Counted from the first letter of the stretch, positions 28,816-40,089 are shown. The stretch is 64,000 bases of DNA from Tetramitus jugosus (GCA_937625935.1 OW569356.1:248001-312000), one strand, 5' to 3'. A program made the numbers and translations. Notes: generated by a model not told the origin, from the sequence alone.

Positions 28816-31341
28816 ATGACAAGGGAAGAGACTTCAAAGCGCAGAATTCAAACTCTGCTCAATCACATGATTCAACAACCACCATCCACTTCTCCTTTAT
28901 CTCTCGTTCAACATGATCATCATCATCATGATGCTTCTTCCTCATCACCACTTCTCTCATCATCCAACACTTGTGGTATCATTGCATTTGTGAGTGATAG
29001 TGAACCATCGTTTGACTATTTGATGGATGGATTGACCATCTTACAGAATAGAGGATATGACAGTGCTGGTATCTGTACCATTGATGAATCAACAACAACA
29101 ACAACAACCAACAACACATCTTCCAATTGTGATGATGATATTGGTAGTAATAGTAATAGTAATAGTAGTAATAGTAGTAGTGGCAGTGTTCTAGTGAGTA
29201 GCAAGTATGCAAGCAAGAGAACCACATCAGATGCACTAGACTTGTTGAAGAATATGAATCAAGTGCACAGGAATCATAGGATTGGTATAGGGCATACGAG
29301 ATGGGCGACCCATGGTGCCAAAACAGACAAGAATGCTCATCCTCACATGGACTACAAGCAACGAATTGCACTCGTTCACAATGGAGTGATTGAGAATAGT
29401 CAGGAATTGAAACGAATGATTCATCAAAAGTATCCTCATGTGCGATTCGAATCAGAGACTGACACTGAAGTCATTGTTCAACTCTTGTCCATCAACTATG
29501 ATCTAATCAGTCGTAGTCATACTAGTACTAGTAACAACAATAGTAGTAGTCATAGTAGTAGTCGTAGTAACCATGTAAAACAGAGAAATCAATGGTTTAT
29601 TGATGCATTGATTCAAACATTGAATCAATTGGAAGGAACATGGGGACTCGTCATTCTCACTACTCTCTATCAATCACCATCATTATCATCCAATCACAGT
29701 AGTAGTAGTGGTGGTAGTGGTGGTGGTAGTACTAGTAGTAGTAGTAGTCATCACAACAACAACAGCAATCCCAATTGCTTGATTGCAGTGAGAAATGGTA
29801 GTCCAATGCTCATTGGATTGTGCAACAATGAGAATCGCATGTTCATCTCATCAGAGAGCTCAGCATTCATCACTCATACAAGAGAGATGATATCGTTGAA
29901 CAATGGAGAGTTGGCCATTGTCTCCAGTCATGGCATTCAAGAATTGATTCAATACAATAATGACAAGGATATCATGAACATGAATAACAATGTCAATGAT
30001 CGAATTGTTCAATTGAAGAGTGGTAGTGGTGGCGGTGGTGGTGGTAGCAGTAGCAGTATGCTATCACCTGATCCCTATCCTCATTGGACATTGAAGGAGA
30101 TTATGGAACAACCAGAGGCAGTGAGTCGCTCATTGAACTTTGGAGGTAGAATACTCAATGAAACAAATGTCAAACTGGGAGGATTGGATGACAATGCACA
30201 CTTCTTGACCAATATTCAACACTTGGTCATTGCTGCATGTGGTACGAGTTACTATGCAGCACTGTATGGTGCAAAGCTCATGAGACAATTCAAATGTTTC
30301 CATACCATACGAGTTGTCGATGCTGCCGAGTTGGGTATGGATGACTTGGCTGGTTGGAATGTTGTAGGTGGTGGTGGTGATAGTGTTGTGACTGGTGCTT
30401 CTTCTGCTGCATCTGGTGCTAGTGTTGGTATTGGTGGTGGTATTGGTGGTGGTGCTAGTAGTGATGCATCCAATGAAGCAATGAATAGCACCACTGCTAC
30501 GACTGGACTGCTCGTCATTTCTCAGAGTGGTGAAACAAGTGATGTCATGAGATGTTTGAATTTGGCACAACAAATGCAGATTCCAACATTTAGCATTGTC
30601 AACAAGGTGGACTCTCTGATTGCCAAGACAACGAGCTGTGGTGTCTATATCAACGCCGGTAGAGAACATGCTGTCGCTAGCACAAAGGCATTCACATGTC
30701 AAATCACAGTGCTATCTCTCGTAACACTGTGGTTCGCAGAGAAGAGAACCAGAACAGCACAAACATTGACACAAATGAGACAACAAATGGTCAGCAGTCT
30801 ACACAGACTACCAACAAGCATTGGTATGCTGTGTTCAGAGCACAACAAGATGAGAAACTTGTGCGCTCGCATTGCACGAAATGACCTATTGAACACACGT
30901 GACATGTTCTTACTCGGCAAGGGATTCGGTGAATCGATTGCTCTGGAAGGTGCACTCAAGATTAAGGAAATTACCTATACGCACGCAGAGGCATACAGCA
31001 GTGGAGCACTCAAGCACGGACCATTTGCACTCATTGAAGAAGGCACTCCCATATTTGTCATTGCATTGAACGATATGCACTTGAATTTGAATTTGACTGC
31101 CATTCATGAAGTGAAGGCCAGAGGTGCCAAAGTGTTTGCCATTACAGATCTCGATGGATCCACCAGAGAAGACAAACTCGGTCACATTTGTCATCAAATC
31201 ATTCCCATTCCAAACAATGGTCTATTGACTGCACTATTGGCAGTGGTGCCATTGCAATTGATTGCATATGAACTGGCCGTTGCAAGAGGCATCGATGTCG
31301 ATAGACCTAGAAACTTGGCCAAGAGTGTGACTGTACTCTAA
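28816..31341 (+). CDS. GFPT: Glutamine--fructose-6-phosphate aminotransferase (GFAT), with N-terminal leader
   Basis: 841 residues. The glutaminase (Ntn) domain begins CGIIAFV at Cys53, with NRGYDSAGIC, GIGHTRWATHG, NAHPH, LVHNGVIEN and ESETDTEVI. Two SIS isomerase domains follow (AACGTSYYAALYGAKL, ISQSGETSDVMRCL, GKGFGESIALEGALKIKEI, EAYSSGALKHGPFALI) and the terminal NLAKSVTV. It makes glucosamine-6-phosphate, the first step of UDP-GlcNAc synthesis; a UDP-GlcNAc-type transporter gene lies 14 kb away. Oddity: the catalytic Cys must be the N-terminal residue, but here 52 residues precede it and no ATG adjoins it, so propeptide removal is required. Ser/Asn/Gly triplet-coded insertions enlarge the linker and both domains; animal GFAT has about 680-700 residues. 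Confidence 0.95.
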   Translation: MTREETSKRRIQTLLNHMIQQPPSTSPLSLVQHDHHHHDASSSSPLLSSSNTCGIIAFVSDSEPSFDYLMDGLTILQNRGYDSAGICTIDESTTTTTTNNTSSNCDDDIGSNSNSNSSNSSSGSVLVSSKYASKRTTSDALDLLKNMNQVHRNHRIGIGHTRWATHGAKTDKNAHPHMDYKQRIALVHNGVIENSQELKRMIHQKYPHVRFESETDTEVIVQLLSINYDLISRSHTSTSNNNSSSHSSSRSNHVKQRNQWFIDALIQTLNQLEGTWGLVILTTLYQSPSLSSNHSSSSGGSGGGSTSSSSSHHNNNSNPNCLIAVRNGSPMLIGLCNNENRMFISSESSAFITHTREMISLNNGELAIVSSHGIQELIQYNNDKDIMNMNNNVNDRIVQLKSGSGGGGGGSSSSMLSPDPYPHWTLKEIMEQPEAVSRSLNFGGRILNETNVKLGGLDDNAHFLTNIQHLVIAACGTSYYAALYGAKLMRQFKCFHTIRVVDAAELGMDDLAGWNVVGGGGDSVVTGASSAASGASVGIGGGIGGGASSDASNEAMNSTTATTGLLVISQSGETSDVMRCLNLAQQMQIPTFSIVNKVDSLIAKTTSCGVYINAGREHAVASTKAFTCQITVLSLVTLWFAEKRTRTAQTLTQMRQQMVSSLHRLPTSIGMLCSEHNKMRNLCARIARNDLLNTRDMFLLGKGFGESIALEGALKIKEITYTHAEAYSSGALKHGPFALIEEGTPIFVIALNDMHLNLNLTAIHEVKARGAKVFAITDLDGSTREDKLGHICHQIIPIPNNGLLTALLAVVPLQLIAYELAVARGIDVDRPRNLAKSVTVL

Positions 31342-31570
31342 ATAGGCGAGGAGATGATGTGTAAATAAATGTATTATTCCTAGAAGACAACAACAATATG
31401 ATAAAAAACACAATTCATAAGAGTACTTTATTCACACGTGGTCTGTACTTGTTGTTGTTGTTGGTGGTAGTTATACACCATACTAACACGGCTAAAGGTC
31501 TTTTTGGTCATCCATCTATCCATCAGCATGTTTCGTCAGATCTATCTATTGTCATCATCATTCATCATCT

Positions 31571-32434
31571 TCATGTTTCATACTTGTTGATTGTCATGCC
31601 CTTTGGTGCATCGCCTTCCACCTTTCTAGATCCCACATCACTCCAATTCGTTGACAATACTGTGCCACCACTCTCTGTAAATGATTTGATCATGGCTCTT
31701 CTTGTCTCTTCATTGCCCTGTGAATAAATTTGTTGAAATAGTTTGTTGAGAGCAGCATCACCCTCTGGCTTCTCCTCTTCTTCTTCCTTTTTCAATTGTT
31801 GAGCCAATGATTCCCAATGATCACTCTTGCTCTTGTTCTGAGGAGTCGTATTGCTAGTAGTAGTAGTAGTATTATTATTATTATTGTCATCATCACACAC
31901 ATCTTCTTGTTGACTCTTACCAATCTTCTTGTTTCTCATGGATGAAGAAGGATATTGTCTAGGATCAAAATTCTTTCTCTCTTCGAAAATGCTGCCTGGT
32001 TTCAACAGTGAATGATCAATGGACTGCACTGATTCATCAATCTCCAATGATGGCCAATGGATATCAGTGTTTGATTTGCGCAATGTCATTTCAATCTTTG
32101 TTTGATAGGTGCATGTGATTTTGGATTCACTCTCCACGACACGATCAAACAATTGAAATGTTTTTTCCCAGAGCATGATGGGGGATTCACATGATGATGA
32201 TGATGATGATGATGGTGGTAGAGAGAGTGAGACATGGATGGTGCGATCATCTAGGAATGAGACCTTTCGATGTTCAATAGGAATCTTCTGAAGACCAATG
32301 ACAGATACAACAACATCGTTGCCCATTTGATAAAAATTGTATTTGATCTTGTTTCTGATCAAATCAAGTTCTGTCTGTGGTGGTGCTGTTGTTGTTGTTT
32401 CCTGTTGTTGTTGTTGTTCGGTGGATGTGCTCAT
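31571..32434 (-). CDS. SGT1: SGT1-like CS-SGS co-chaperone lacking the TPR domain
   Basis: 287 residues. CS domain at about 27-130 ([66 protein letters not shown]). SGS domain at the C-terminus ([60 protein letters not shown]). In fungi, plants and animals SGT1 links HSP90 to SKP1 and LRR proteins; SKP1 contact uses the TPR part, which is absent here. The CS domain begins only 27 residues after the ATG and no upstream exon is apparent, so this looks like a true TPR-less form, as also found in some animals and protists. Ser-rich loop inside the CS domain. Confidence 0.9.
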   Translation of the reverse strand: MSTSTEQQQQQETTTTAPPQTELDLIRNKIKYNFYQMGNDVVVSVIGLQKIPIEHRKVSFLDDRTIHVSLSLPPSSSSSSSCESPIMLWEKTFQLFDRVVESESKITCTYQTKIEMTLRKSNTDIHWPSLEIDESVQSIDHSLLKPGSIFEERKNFDPRQYPSSSMRNKKIGKSQQEDVCDDDNNNNNTTTTTSNTTPQNKSKSDHWESLAQQLKKEEEEEKPEGDAALNKLFQQIYSQGNEETRRAMIKSFTESGGTVLSTNWSDVGSRKVEGDAPKGMTINKYET

Positions 32435-32970
32435 TTGTTCGTCGTCAGTGTATGTGAAAGTAGTATGAAATCAATCTGTTGTTTTTTTGTTTCTGGCTGA
32501 GTTCTTTTCGCTTGAGAACCGTGTCGTGTCCTCGTTCGGAATGACAAAAGGATTCCGAAGACGAAAAATTCCGAGTACGGTAACAGTGAGTTATGGTCTA
32601 CCTCATCATCCAATTCTCTGTCTCTTTGCAACATATCATACTCATGTCTAGGATATCATTTCACATCAAGAACACTTTCTCCCTTGTTTCTCAATTGTTC
32701 CTCTCATAACCTTCCATCGGGGAATCGGATTAATTATTTTTGTAAAGATGAAATTGAGAGTTCAAGAAAAATGTGGACCACATCAAGACATGAAGGACAA
32801 ATAAAGACGGCATTTTCGGAGCGTTAATGAAGTGCACACGCAACCACAAATTGAACCAAACATTGAAAAAAAAAGGCGCAACTCACAGTGCACGAACCCA
32901 CGGACCATCGTACTCCACCTCCAGACTACAGAGAAAAAAAAAAGCAAACACACCATACCTTCAGTAGAAA
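32435..32970. other. Divergent intergenic region, SGT1 / RRN3
   Basis: 536 bp between divergent ATGs. It contains GGCGC within an A-rich context near 32874. A 67-codon minus-strand frame has no family features. It presumably carries both promoters. Confidence 0.45.
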
Positions 32971-35900
32971 ATGAACATGAGTAGCACTGCATTGCGACCC
33001 AACAATAACAACAATAACAGTCATCACCCCAGTCGGAATCAATTCTCCCATTCACTGCCCCGAATCATTACTCCCAACAACACCAATAGCTCTCCACCAT
33101 CATCCAGCACAGTGACTAGTGCTGCTTCTTCCTCCTCTGTTCCCACACCTCCCACCACTCCCACCACCTCTCATCAAATGATCAACACCACTCCCACCAA
33201 CACTCAACAACAAACACAACAACAACAACACATTATCAACATGTGCAACAGTGGTAAATACAAACCTAACCCTGCCCTCATTCCACACATTGTCTCTCTC
33301 CTCACCAACTTTCAAGAGGCACTCAAGAAAAAGGCTCAGGGTCAATCAGAGCTCTATGACAAGATGAATCAAAATTTTAACAAACTACCACCCAGTCAAT
33401 TAATCTTGGCATTCAAGGCATTGAGTCTTTGTGCTGGATTGTTGACTCCTGAACATCATCAATCCTTTATTGCCATTTTGTTGCGTCAGAGTGAAGAAGC
33501 CATTTATTTTCAACGTGATGCAGACATTGTTCACTCGTATATTGACTTTTTGTCTGCCATGTTCACTTATTGCCCCACTTATTTTTCATCCTTTTTGGGC
33601 TTTTGCGTCAATATGCTGAAACCAATGGATTTGTTGCGATTTCAACAATTCAAGGCCATGGTCATGAGTTCACAAATTGCAACCACTGGTAGTGTAGCAA
33701 GTATGACCTATGGTGGTGGTGGTGCATCTTCTTCTTCTACTCAACAACAACAACAACAACAGCAGCAGATTCAAGCACTGAGACCAGAAGTACTCCAACA
33801 ATTGGAAGAACTCAAGTTTCACAATGTACAACTCGTACTGCAACACTTGTCTGTTGGAAGACATGCCACTCTATTCCAAAAATCAATTATTGCACTGTTG
33901 GGTGATCATTATCCACATCATTATAATCCCCTGCGGTTTCACAAGTACTATGTGTTGAATCTGTTGCAACTGTCTCAGTATTTGCCCGATCGATTCTTTT
34001 CTCAAATCTTTCGATTGATTATTGATCGAATGATTGCCATGGATGCTGAGATTAAACCAGGATTAGAAGATGCCACAACCACAGCAACAGCTACCACACA
34101 AAATAACAACAATACAGCCATGATGATGATGATTAACAATGAAGAGTCATCACAACAACAACAACAGAACTCAACAGCAAACATGACGAGTGCTCAATTG
34201 TTGTTTGATATGGAGTTAGATGCCAGTCTCATGGATCCTTCAGCTGATGAACACTTGTTGCAAGTGTACATGGCTGAAAAATTGGACACTGTCATGCTCA
34301 TTTTGTTTGAGTACATTCATGCCTGCTCTACCAACCCAACCAAGATTCAACGAGTGTTTGACACTATGATGCAAATGTTTTCATCCTTTGTGGCCAACAC
34401 GTATCAGTTGCACTCGTTGCAATTCCTCATGTTTTACATTTGTAGCTTCAATGTCAAGTTTGTTCATCGATTTATTCAATATTTGTTGACCAAGGTGTTG
34501 GACAAATCACAGAATGTCGATGTGAGAAAGTGCTGTGCTGCCTACATTTCTGGTTTTGTATCACGTGCCAATTACATGACTGCTGAATCAGTGGTGGAAG
34601 CATTGGAGAGACAAGTCATTTGGCTCGAGCAGTACATTCAAATGTTTGAAAAGACGGTGACATCAACGTTTCTCGATATTCACACCCATGCCATCTTCTA
34701 CTCTGTATGTCAAGGAGTGTTCTATGTCTTGTGCTACAAGATTTATCCATTGATGCAGAGTGAACAGGGACGTCAGTTCTTGCACAATTCAGTGTTTGAG
34801 AAGATTGTGTATTCGCGGTTCAATCCATTCAAGGTACGTTTATTTTTTGTATTCCTTTTTTTTTAATGGAATCAATCATGTGATTGATTTGTTGTTGTTG
34901 TTCGATTGGTGACTAAACATTCTTTCCTTGTATTTGTGTCCGCTCGTTGCTCGCTCATATGCTTCAATTGAACAATCATGATAATGATTGTCATTGATGA
35001 ATTCATTTGATCAAATTTATGATGTTGCATTCAATAATTAATTTATTGATTGTACTTCGATTGTGTTCAATGTGTATTGGATAATCACTTGTTCATAATC
35101 ACTAACATGACAACAACAACATTGATCATCATTGGTGTGTGATGATGATTCTATGATTCTGTTGTACATGTGTGCATGTCCAATAAATTGTTTGATCATC
35201 ATTTCCATGCATGATGTTGACAAACAAAAACCATACAATCTAATGATTGTTGATGCTATTTGGGTTTCATTCATTCGACTCGTGTGCCTTGTGTGTGTCT
35301 GTGAATACTTTGATCTATTGTCATTGTATCAAAATAATATTATGACTTGTTGCCATGATGATGATGACGTGTGCATGTGGTATTATGAAAATAATATACA
35401 ATGAACATATACACAACAACATCCGTACGATAGATTATTGCCATGGATGTTGTGCAAGAGGTTGTCAGTGCATTTAGACACTATTCGCTCCATGACTTTA
35501 CTCAGCTCCTTATCAACAATAGAGACTTGGTCGTTGTCAAGTCCAAATCCACAGTCAACTACCTGGAGAACAACTTTTTCCCATTTGATCCTTATCTGTT
35601 GAGACAATCTCAATCATTTATCAACCCATTGTATCAAAAGTGGGAAGGTGGTTATGATTTGAGTTACAATAATCTTTACAATAATCCACCGTCAAGGAGT
35701 CGATCGCGGTCCATTCGCTCTACAACAAGTCTCAGCAGCAGTGATGATGGCATGTATGATGAAGATGGAGCAGAGGCCTTCTCCTATGAGGACAACCTCG
35801 TTGGATCCAATCACTACAACTCGTCCATGGACCGCGCAGGTCTCTTTTTCCAAGCATCGGAATCTACGTCGACCTCTACCACCAAGCAACAACCGAACAA

Positions 35901-36285
35901 GAAGACGACGTCGTCATTACGGAAACGTCAGATGCTAGATGACGATGATGACGATGACGAAGAAGAGGAAGAGAGCGTAGAAGATGAAAAGATTGATGAC
36001 GATGATGACGATGTGAACTTTGATGACGATGATGACGATGAAGATGAAAACTTGGAGGAAGATGACAATGATGTGTTCTCAAGTGACGAAGGAGAGAATG
36101 ATTTGCATTATCATGAAGACGATGATGTTGAGATTGGAAGCTACAATGACTCCAATCGATTCATTATGATACCTGGAGTGAACAAGTCTCGAAAGAATTC
36201 AAGTGTCATGCGAAGAAGTAGCTTTATGGGCAGTCCTGCTTCATTTGATGAGATGCAACATCCTTATGGATGGCCAAACATGTAA
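32971..36285 (+). CDS. RRN3: RNA polymerase I initiation factor RRN3 (TIF-IA), two exons
   Basis: Model: join(32971..34833, 35434..36285), 904 residues. Exon 1 ends ...FEKIVYSRFNPFK followed by GTACGT; exon 2 starts after ACGATAG with IIAMDVVQEVVSAFRHYS. Frame is kept and the join reproduces the RRN3 order (LNPLK followed by a VV.F helix in human). Other RRN3 signatures: LQFLMFYICSFN, RKCCAAYISGFVSRANYM, HAIFYSVCQGVFYVLCYK, and the C-terminal NNFFPFDPYLLRQSQSFINPLYQ.W. RRN3 bridges Pol I and core factor at rDNA promoters, a useful point since Naegleria rDNA is extrachromosomal. Poly-Asn/Gln insertions occur at the N-terminus and near residues 245-260 and 370-400. The C-terminus holds a long Asp/Glu tract (about 785-835), absent from human RRN3. 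Confidence 0.93.
34834..35433 (+). other. 600-nt intron of RRN3
   Basis: GTACGT...ACGATAG. It is four to nine times longer than the other introns modelled here (60-171 nt). It is AT-rich with repeated TGATTG/ATGATGA words. A 90-codon frame (35132-35404) has no protein character. Confidence 0.85.
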
Positions 36286-36546
36286 ACATGTTATCCGGAA
36301 CAAAAGCATGCTTTTTGTTTATTTCTCTTCATGCAGCCATGAAGATGGTGCAGCACACATCTGTTTCCGTCTAGTGGCCAATCTGCGTGTATGTGTGTGT
36401 GGTACCAACCAATGCAACAGATATTGTGTAGATGTCTGTCTCATTCCCTTTGCATGTCAGGACATTGCATCAGGTTCCACCAATGCTCCGCTTTCTCTCG
36501 AAATAAAATTCTTTTCAAACGTAATTCAGCGACCGAACGAACCTTC

Positions 36547-37335
36547 ATGCTGCGTTATTTTGTGAGGAAAAGATCGACAGTCGTCGGAGAGATCAACAAC
36601 AACAACACATTGAGATCAAAATCATTTACTGCTACGACGAATATGCCTGCTATTAAAGCCATCATCTGTCCCAGTCTCCTCTCAAGTGACTTTGCACAAT
36701 TAGCTTCCGAGTGCAACAAGATTTTGGAGCAAGGAGCCGATTGGTTGCACATGGATGTCATGGACGGCCATTTCGTTCCTAATTTGACCATGGGACCACC
36801 TGTGATCAAGAGTGTGCGATCTCACACGAGTGGATTCATGGACTGTCATCTCATGATCACCGATCCCATCAAATACGCACCAGAGTTTGTCAAGGCAGGT
36901 GCCGACAACATTACTGTTCATTGGGAAGTGTTCTCCAGTGCAGATCAAGTCGCATCATTTGTCAAGTCATTTGATGACTCCAAGTGCAAAGTATCGATTG
37001 CACTGAAGCCAAAGACAATGGCCGATGAATTGGTTCACTTGATTCAAAATGACCCACAATTTGCTCAAAAGTTGTTCATGGTTCTCGTCATGACTGTTGA
37101 ACCAGGTTTCGGTGGACAATCCTTTATGCCAGAGCCATTGGTCAAGGTGGAACAGTTGAGAAGTGTGAAGCCCGATCTCAACATTCAAGTCGACGGTGGA
37201 ATTTCAATGAACACTGTAGAGCAAGCAGCACAGAAGGGAGCCAACGTAATTGTGGCCGGAAGTGCAATCTTCAACGCCCAGGACAGAGCAGCTTACATGG
37301 AAGGCCTGAGAACAAAGGTGAATCAATTCTTCTAA
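36547..37335 (+). CDS. RPE: Ribulose-phosphate 3-epimerase
   Basis: 262 residues from the ATG at 36547, or 230 from the ATG at 36643. The TIM-barrel is complete: ICPSLLSSDFAQL, WLHMDVMDGHFVPNLTMGP (metal His and Asp), DCHLM, VEPGFGGQSFMPE, IQVDGGI and NVIVAGSAIF. It interconverts ribulose-5-phosphate and xylulose-5-phosphate in the pentose phosphate pathway. The 36643 start gives the normal length (about 230). The longer start adds MLRYFVRKRSTVVGE..., Arg/Ser/Thr-rich with no acid before Glu15, which could be an organellar presequence or a translated leader. The frame is open even further upstream, to 36391. I annotate the longer form with reserve; the enzyme itself is certain. Confidence 0.93.
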   Translation: MLRYFVRKRSTVVGEINNNNTLRSKSFTATTNMPAIKAIICPSLLSSDFAQLASECNKILEQGADWLHMDVMDGHFVPNLTMGPPVIKSVRSHTSGFMDCHLMITDPIKYAPEFVKAGADNITVHWEVFSSADQVASFVKSFDDSKCKVSIALKPKTMADELVHLIQNDPQFAQKLFMVLVMTVEPGFGGQSFMPEPLVKVEQLRSVKPDLNIQVDGGISMNTVEQAAQKGANVIVAGSAIFNAQDRAAYMEGLRTKVNQFF

Positions 37336-37420
37336 CTTGATAAAACACTCATTTTGGATGAATTTTTTATATACATTGATTTATTATGTTATTGTCAATA
37401 GGGGAAAATTGGAAAGGTTG

Positions 37421-39460
37421 TTACTCTTGGTTGTCGTTGTTGATATCTCCCAGCTCGACAACATCGATTGTTGGGTCAACGTCATGATCGTTTTCAGAGT
37501 CAGATTCGTGATCCGAGTCGGATTGGTCAGTTGTGTTACCATCTTGTTGTTCACCAGCGCCACCAAACATCATCTGCTTCTTGGCCAATCTGGAATAGTA
37601 ACCATCATCAATTTGCAACAATTCGTGATGAGTACCCTTCTCCTTCATCTCTCCCTTGTGCATGACAACAATGACATCAGAGTCAACAACAGTGGACAAT
37701 CTGTGAGCAATCACAATGGATGTTCTGCCTTGCATCAACTTTGTCAGAGCGTCTTGGACAATGGATTCTGATTGAGTATCGAGAGCAGAGGTGGCTTCAT
37801 CCAAGAGCAGCAATGATGGATTTTGAATCATGGCTCTTGCAATAGCAATTCTTTGTTTTTGACCACCAGACAAGGACACACCTCTCTCACCGAGTTGAGT
37901 GTTGTATCCATTAGCGAATCCGAGAATAAAGTCATGGGCGTTGGCAGCAATGGCAGCTCTCTCAATCTCTTCATCTGTCACTGTTCTCAAACCAGCAACT
38001 GCGTAGCAAATGTTTTCCTTGATGGTACCGGCGAATAGTGTTGGTTCCTGTGTCACAATACCAATGTTTCTGTGCATCCATCTTGGATCAATCTCCTTAA
38101 TCTCTGTGCCGTCCAAGAAAATTTCACCAGAGTTTGCCTCATAGAATCTCTCCAACAGGCCAACAATGGTCGACTTTCCAGAACCGGAAGCACCAACCAA
38201 TGCAACAGCTTGACCAGGCTTAATCTCCAGATTAAAGTCCTTCAACACTTGAACGTTTGGTCTCGTAGGATAACAAAAGTTGACACCCTTGAACACAATG
38301 TTACCTTCAATCTTGGATGGAGTAATGGTACCAATGGTGCAATCAGGCTTTCTCAACACAACCTTGAGCATGCCCTTGATGGCAGCATCAGCCTTACCAA
38401 AATCAGGCAACACTTGAAGACCAGCAGACAGACCAATGACAGCCATGAGAACGAGACCAAACACCTGGAACAAGTCACCAACAGTAATTTCACCGTCAAT
38501 CACAAGTGTACCACCGTACCAGAAGGCAAGAGCCACTGTTCCCCAGATGAAGAAGGCTGCAAATGCAATCGTAGTACCCAGAGTCGTACTCTTGAAGAAG
38601 AAGAGCAGTTGAGCCTGTTGGAGCTTTCGTGCAAATCGAACCTTTTCCTTTGCTTCACCGTCCATGGATCTCACTGTTCTCATGGATGAGATGACTTCAT
38701 TGGCAACTGCACTGGCAGCACCCGTCTTTTCATTAACCTTGGATGTGAACACCTTGGTCAAGATGCCGGCACCACCCAGTGTACCAGCCAACAGTGGGGC
38801 GACAGACAGCATGACAAGCGCCATCTTCCAACCGGCATTGATGGCCAGTGCGACACCGAGAATGGCCTGAACGAGATCCTTGACAATTTCAGCCAGTTTG
38901 AGCGTGTAGGCATCTTGAATCGTTTCCATGTCGGCCAACTCACTCACCAGGTGACCCGTCTTTTTTCGATCAAAAAAGGCAATCTCTTGACTGAGCAGTG
39001 AACTAAAGTAGGCGTCTTTGAGTCTGGTTCCGAAACGATCATGAGCCAGATTCATAAAGAATTGTGTGAGGAAGCCACCGACAAAGGAAACAGCAGCCAG
39101 AATGGCCATCCAACGAGCCATGTTGTTAATATTTCTCTCAAATTCTGCATTTTGCTTGACTGCGAGAGCTGCATTGACAATGACACTGGTGGATGCTTCT
39201 ACACCGGTACGTGGAGTCATTCCATCAATCAACGTACCCAGAACGAGATACAATAGGACAGGCATGGCACCAGTGATGGCAGATCCTAGCATTCCAAACA
39301 ACAACCAAACCACTTCCCAACTAAAGATACGAAGAACGTAAAAGGAGGATCTGACGTTTGGTTCATGTGGATCAGGCATCTCCTCATGGTCATCACTGTG
39401 TTTTTGACTGAGTGCCTTTACACTCTTGCCTCTTGATTTTTTACTTGATGCTTTTGGCAT
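37421..39460 (-). CDS. Half-size ABC transporter, ABCB (MDR/TAP) type
   Basis: 679 residues: one transmembrane domain (about 45-345, six spans by eye) and one nucleotide-binding domain. NBD motifs: Walker A GASGSGKST (from about 423), Q-loop IVTQEPTLFAGTIKENI, signature LSGGQ (about 530), Walker [14 protein letters not shown]-loop IVIAHRLS. Helix-rich TMD segments (FGTRLKDAYFSSLLSQEIAFFD, GHLVSELADMETIQDA) are typical of ABCB exporters. It should dimerise, and transport direction is outward by family rule; substrate unknown. N-terminus is Lys/Ser-rich, C-terminus acidic (Asp/Glu). A second copy begins at the right edge of the window. The gene is convergent with RPE (85 bp between stops). Confidence 0.94.
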   Translation of the reverse strand: MPKASSKKSRGKSVKALSQKHSDDHEEMPDPHEPNVRSSFYVLRIFSWEVVWLLFGMLGSAITGAMPVLLYLVLGTLIDGMTPRTGVEASTSVIVNAALAVKQNAEFERNINNMARWMAILAAVSFVGGFLTQFFMNLAHDRFGTRLKDAYFSSLLSQEIAFFDRKKTGHLVSELADMETIQDAYTLKLAEIVKDLVQAILGVALAINAGWKMALVMLSVAPLLAGTLGGAGILTKVFTSKVNEKTGAASAVANEVISSMRTVRSMDGEAKEKVRFARKLQQAQLLFFFKSTTLGTTIAFAAFFIWGTVALAFWYGGTLVIDGEITVGDLFQVFGLVLMAVIGLSAGLQVLPDFGKADAAIKGMLKVVLRKPDCTIGTITPSKIEGNIVFKGVNFCYPTRPNVQVLKDFNLEIKPGQAVALVGASGSGKSTIVGLLERFYEANSGEIFLDGTEIKEIDPRWMHRNIGIVTQEPTLFAGTIKENICYAVAGLRTVTDEEIERAAIAANAHDFILGFANGYNTQLGERGVSLSGGQKQRIAIARAMIQNPSLLLLDEATSALDTQSESIVQDALTKLMQGRTSIVIAHRLSTVVDSDVIVVMHKGEMKEKGTHHELLQIDDGYYSRLAKKQMMFGGAGEQQDGNTTDQSDSDHESDSENDHDVDPTIDVVELGDINNDNQE

Positions 39461-40089
39461 GTTGTTATTATTTTTTGTATGTGCGTGTGAGCTGAGTCAG
39501 AGTGTGTTTTTGTATTTGTTGCTTTTTTTTGGGGGGGATGGGGGTGATGATTCGGATAAAAAGTTTGTGTGATATCTCTGTGTGTGCTGTGTGTATGTGT
39601 GGGGTGACACTATCAGTACTGATATCGGAGTGCTAGAGGGTGTTGTTGTTGTTGAGTTGGTTTGGAGAAATATGGGGAAGCAGGTTCTCAATTTTAAAGG
39701 CGCAAGAAAAAAACCATGGCAGAACAATGGAGATTTGTGAAAAGCCCGTGGCAACTCGGGCGAGTTTTGTGTCGTCGCACTCTCCGTTGGTCCACAAACG
39801 TCTCGTGGGAGATTTCGACCAAACGGCGATATCGGGTAAATGTTCAAAGACGTTAACAATTTTGCTGTAAAGCAATGGGGAATTTCTTTCCTTCTTCCAC
39901 TTTGCCATCCAAGGATCTTCCAAGCCAAAAGATCAATATTAACGTTTACGCAAAATAGGCCGCCATTGAGATTGGCCGCCAAGCAGAAAAAAACCGGGAC
40001 CCAAGGCTTGGGAACTTTCTGTGCGAATAAACAACCCAACGACCTACCAACATCATCATCACCACTTGCATTAATTATTCACCTCTTTG
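39461..40089. other. Divergent intergenic region, ABC transporter / F-box membrane protein
   Basis: 629 bp. Contains poly-G/T next to the ABC gene, AAAGGCGCAAG near 39694, and two GGCCGCCA words near 39960-39985. A 180-codon open minus-strand frame (39497-40039) crosses it without any domain and I regard it as chance. Confidence 0.45.

Noticed and set aside
31398-31727. 109-codon plus-strand ORF between GFAT and SGT1
   Set aside because: Overlaps the SGS domain of SGT1 on the other strand; no domain of its own.
35101-35400. C/D-box snoRNA in the RRN3 intron
   Set aside because: C-box-like ATGATGA words occur, but I find no paired CTGA D box or terminal stem; the words are part of the local GAT repeats.
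35132-35404. 90-codon ORF downstream of RRN3 exon 1
   Set aside because: It lies within the RRN3 intron; composition is not protein-like and the exon join across it restores RRN3.
39497-40039. 180-codon minus-strand ORF in the ABC/F-box promoter region
   Set aside because: No domain, Pro/Thr-rich, and in the shared divergent promoter; likely chance.
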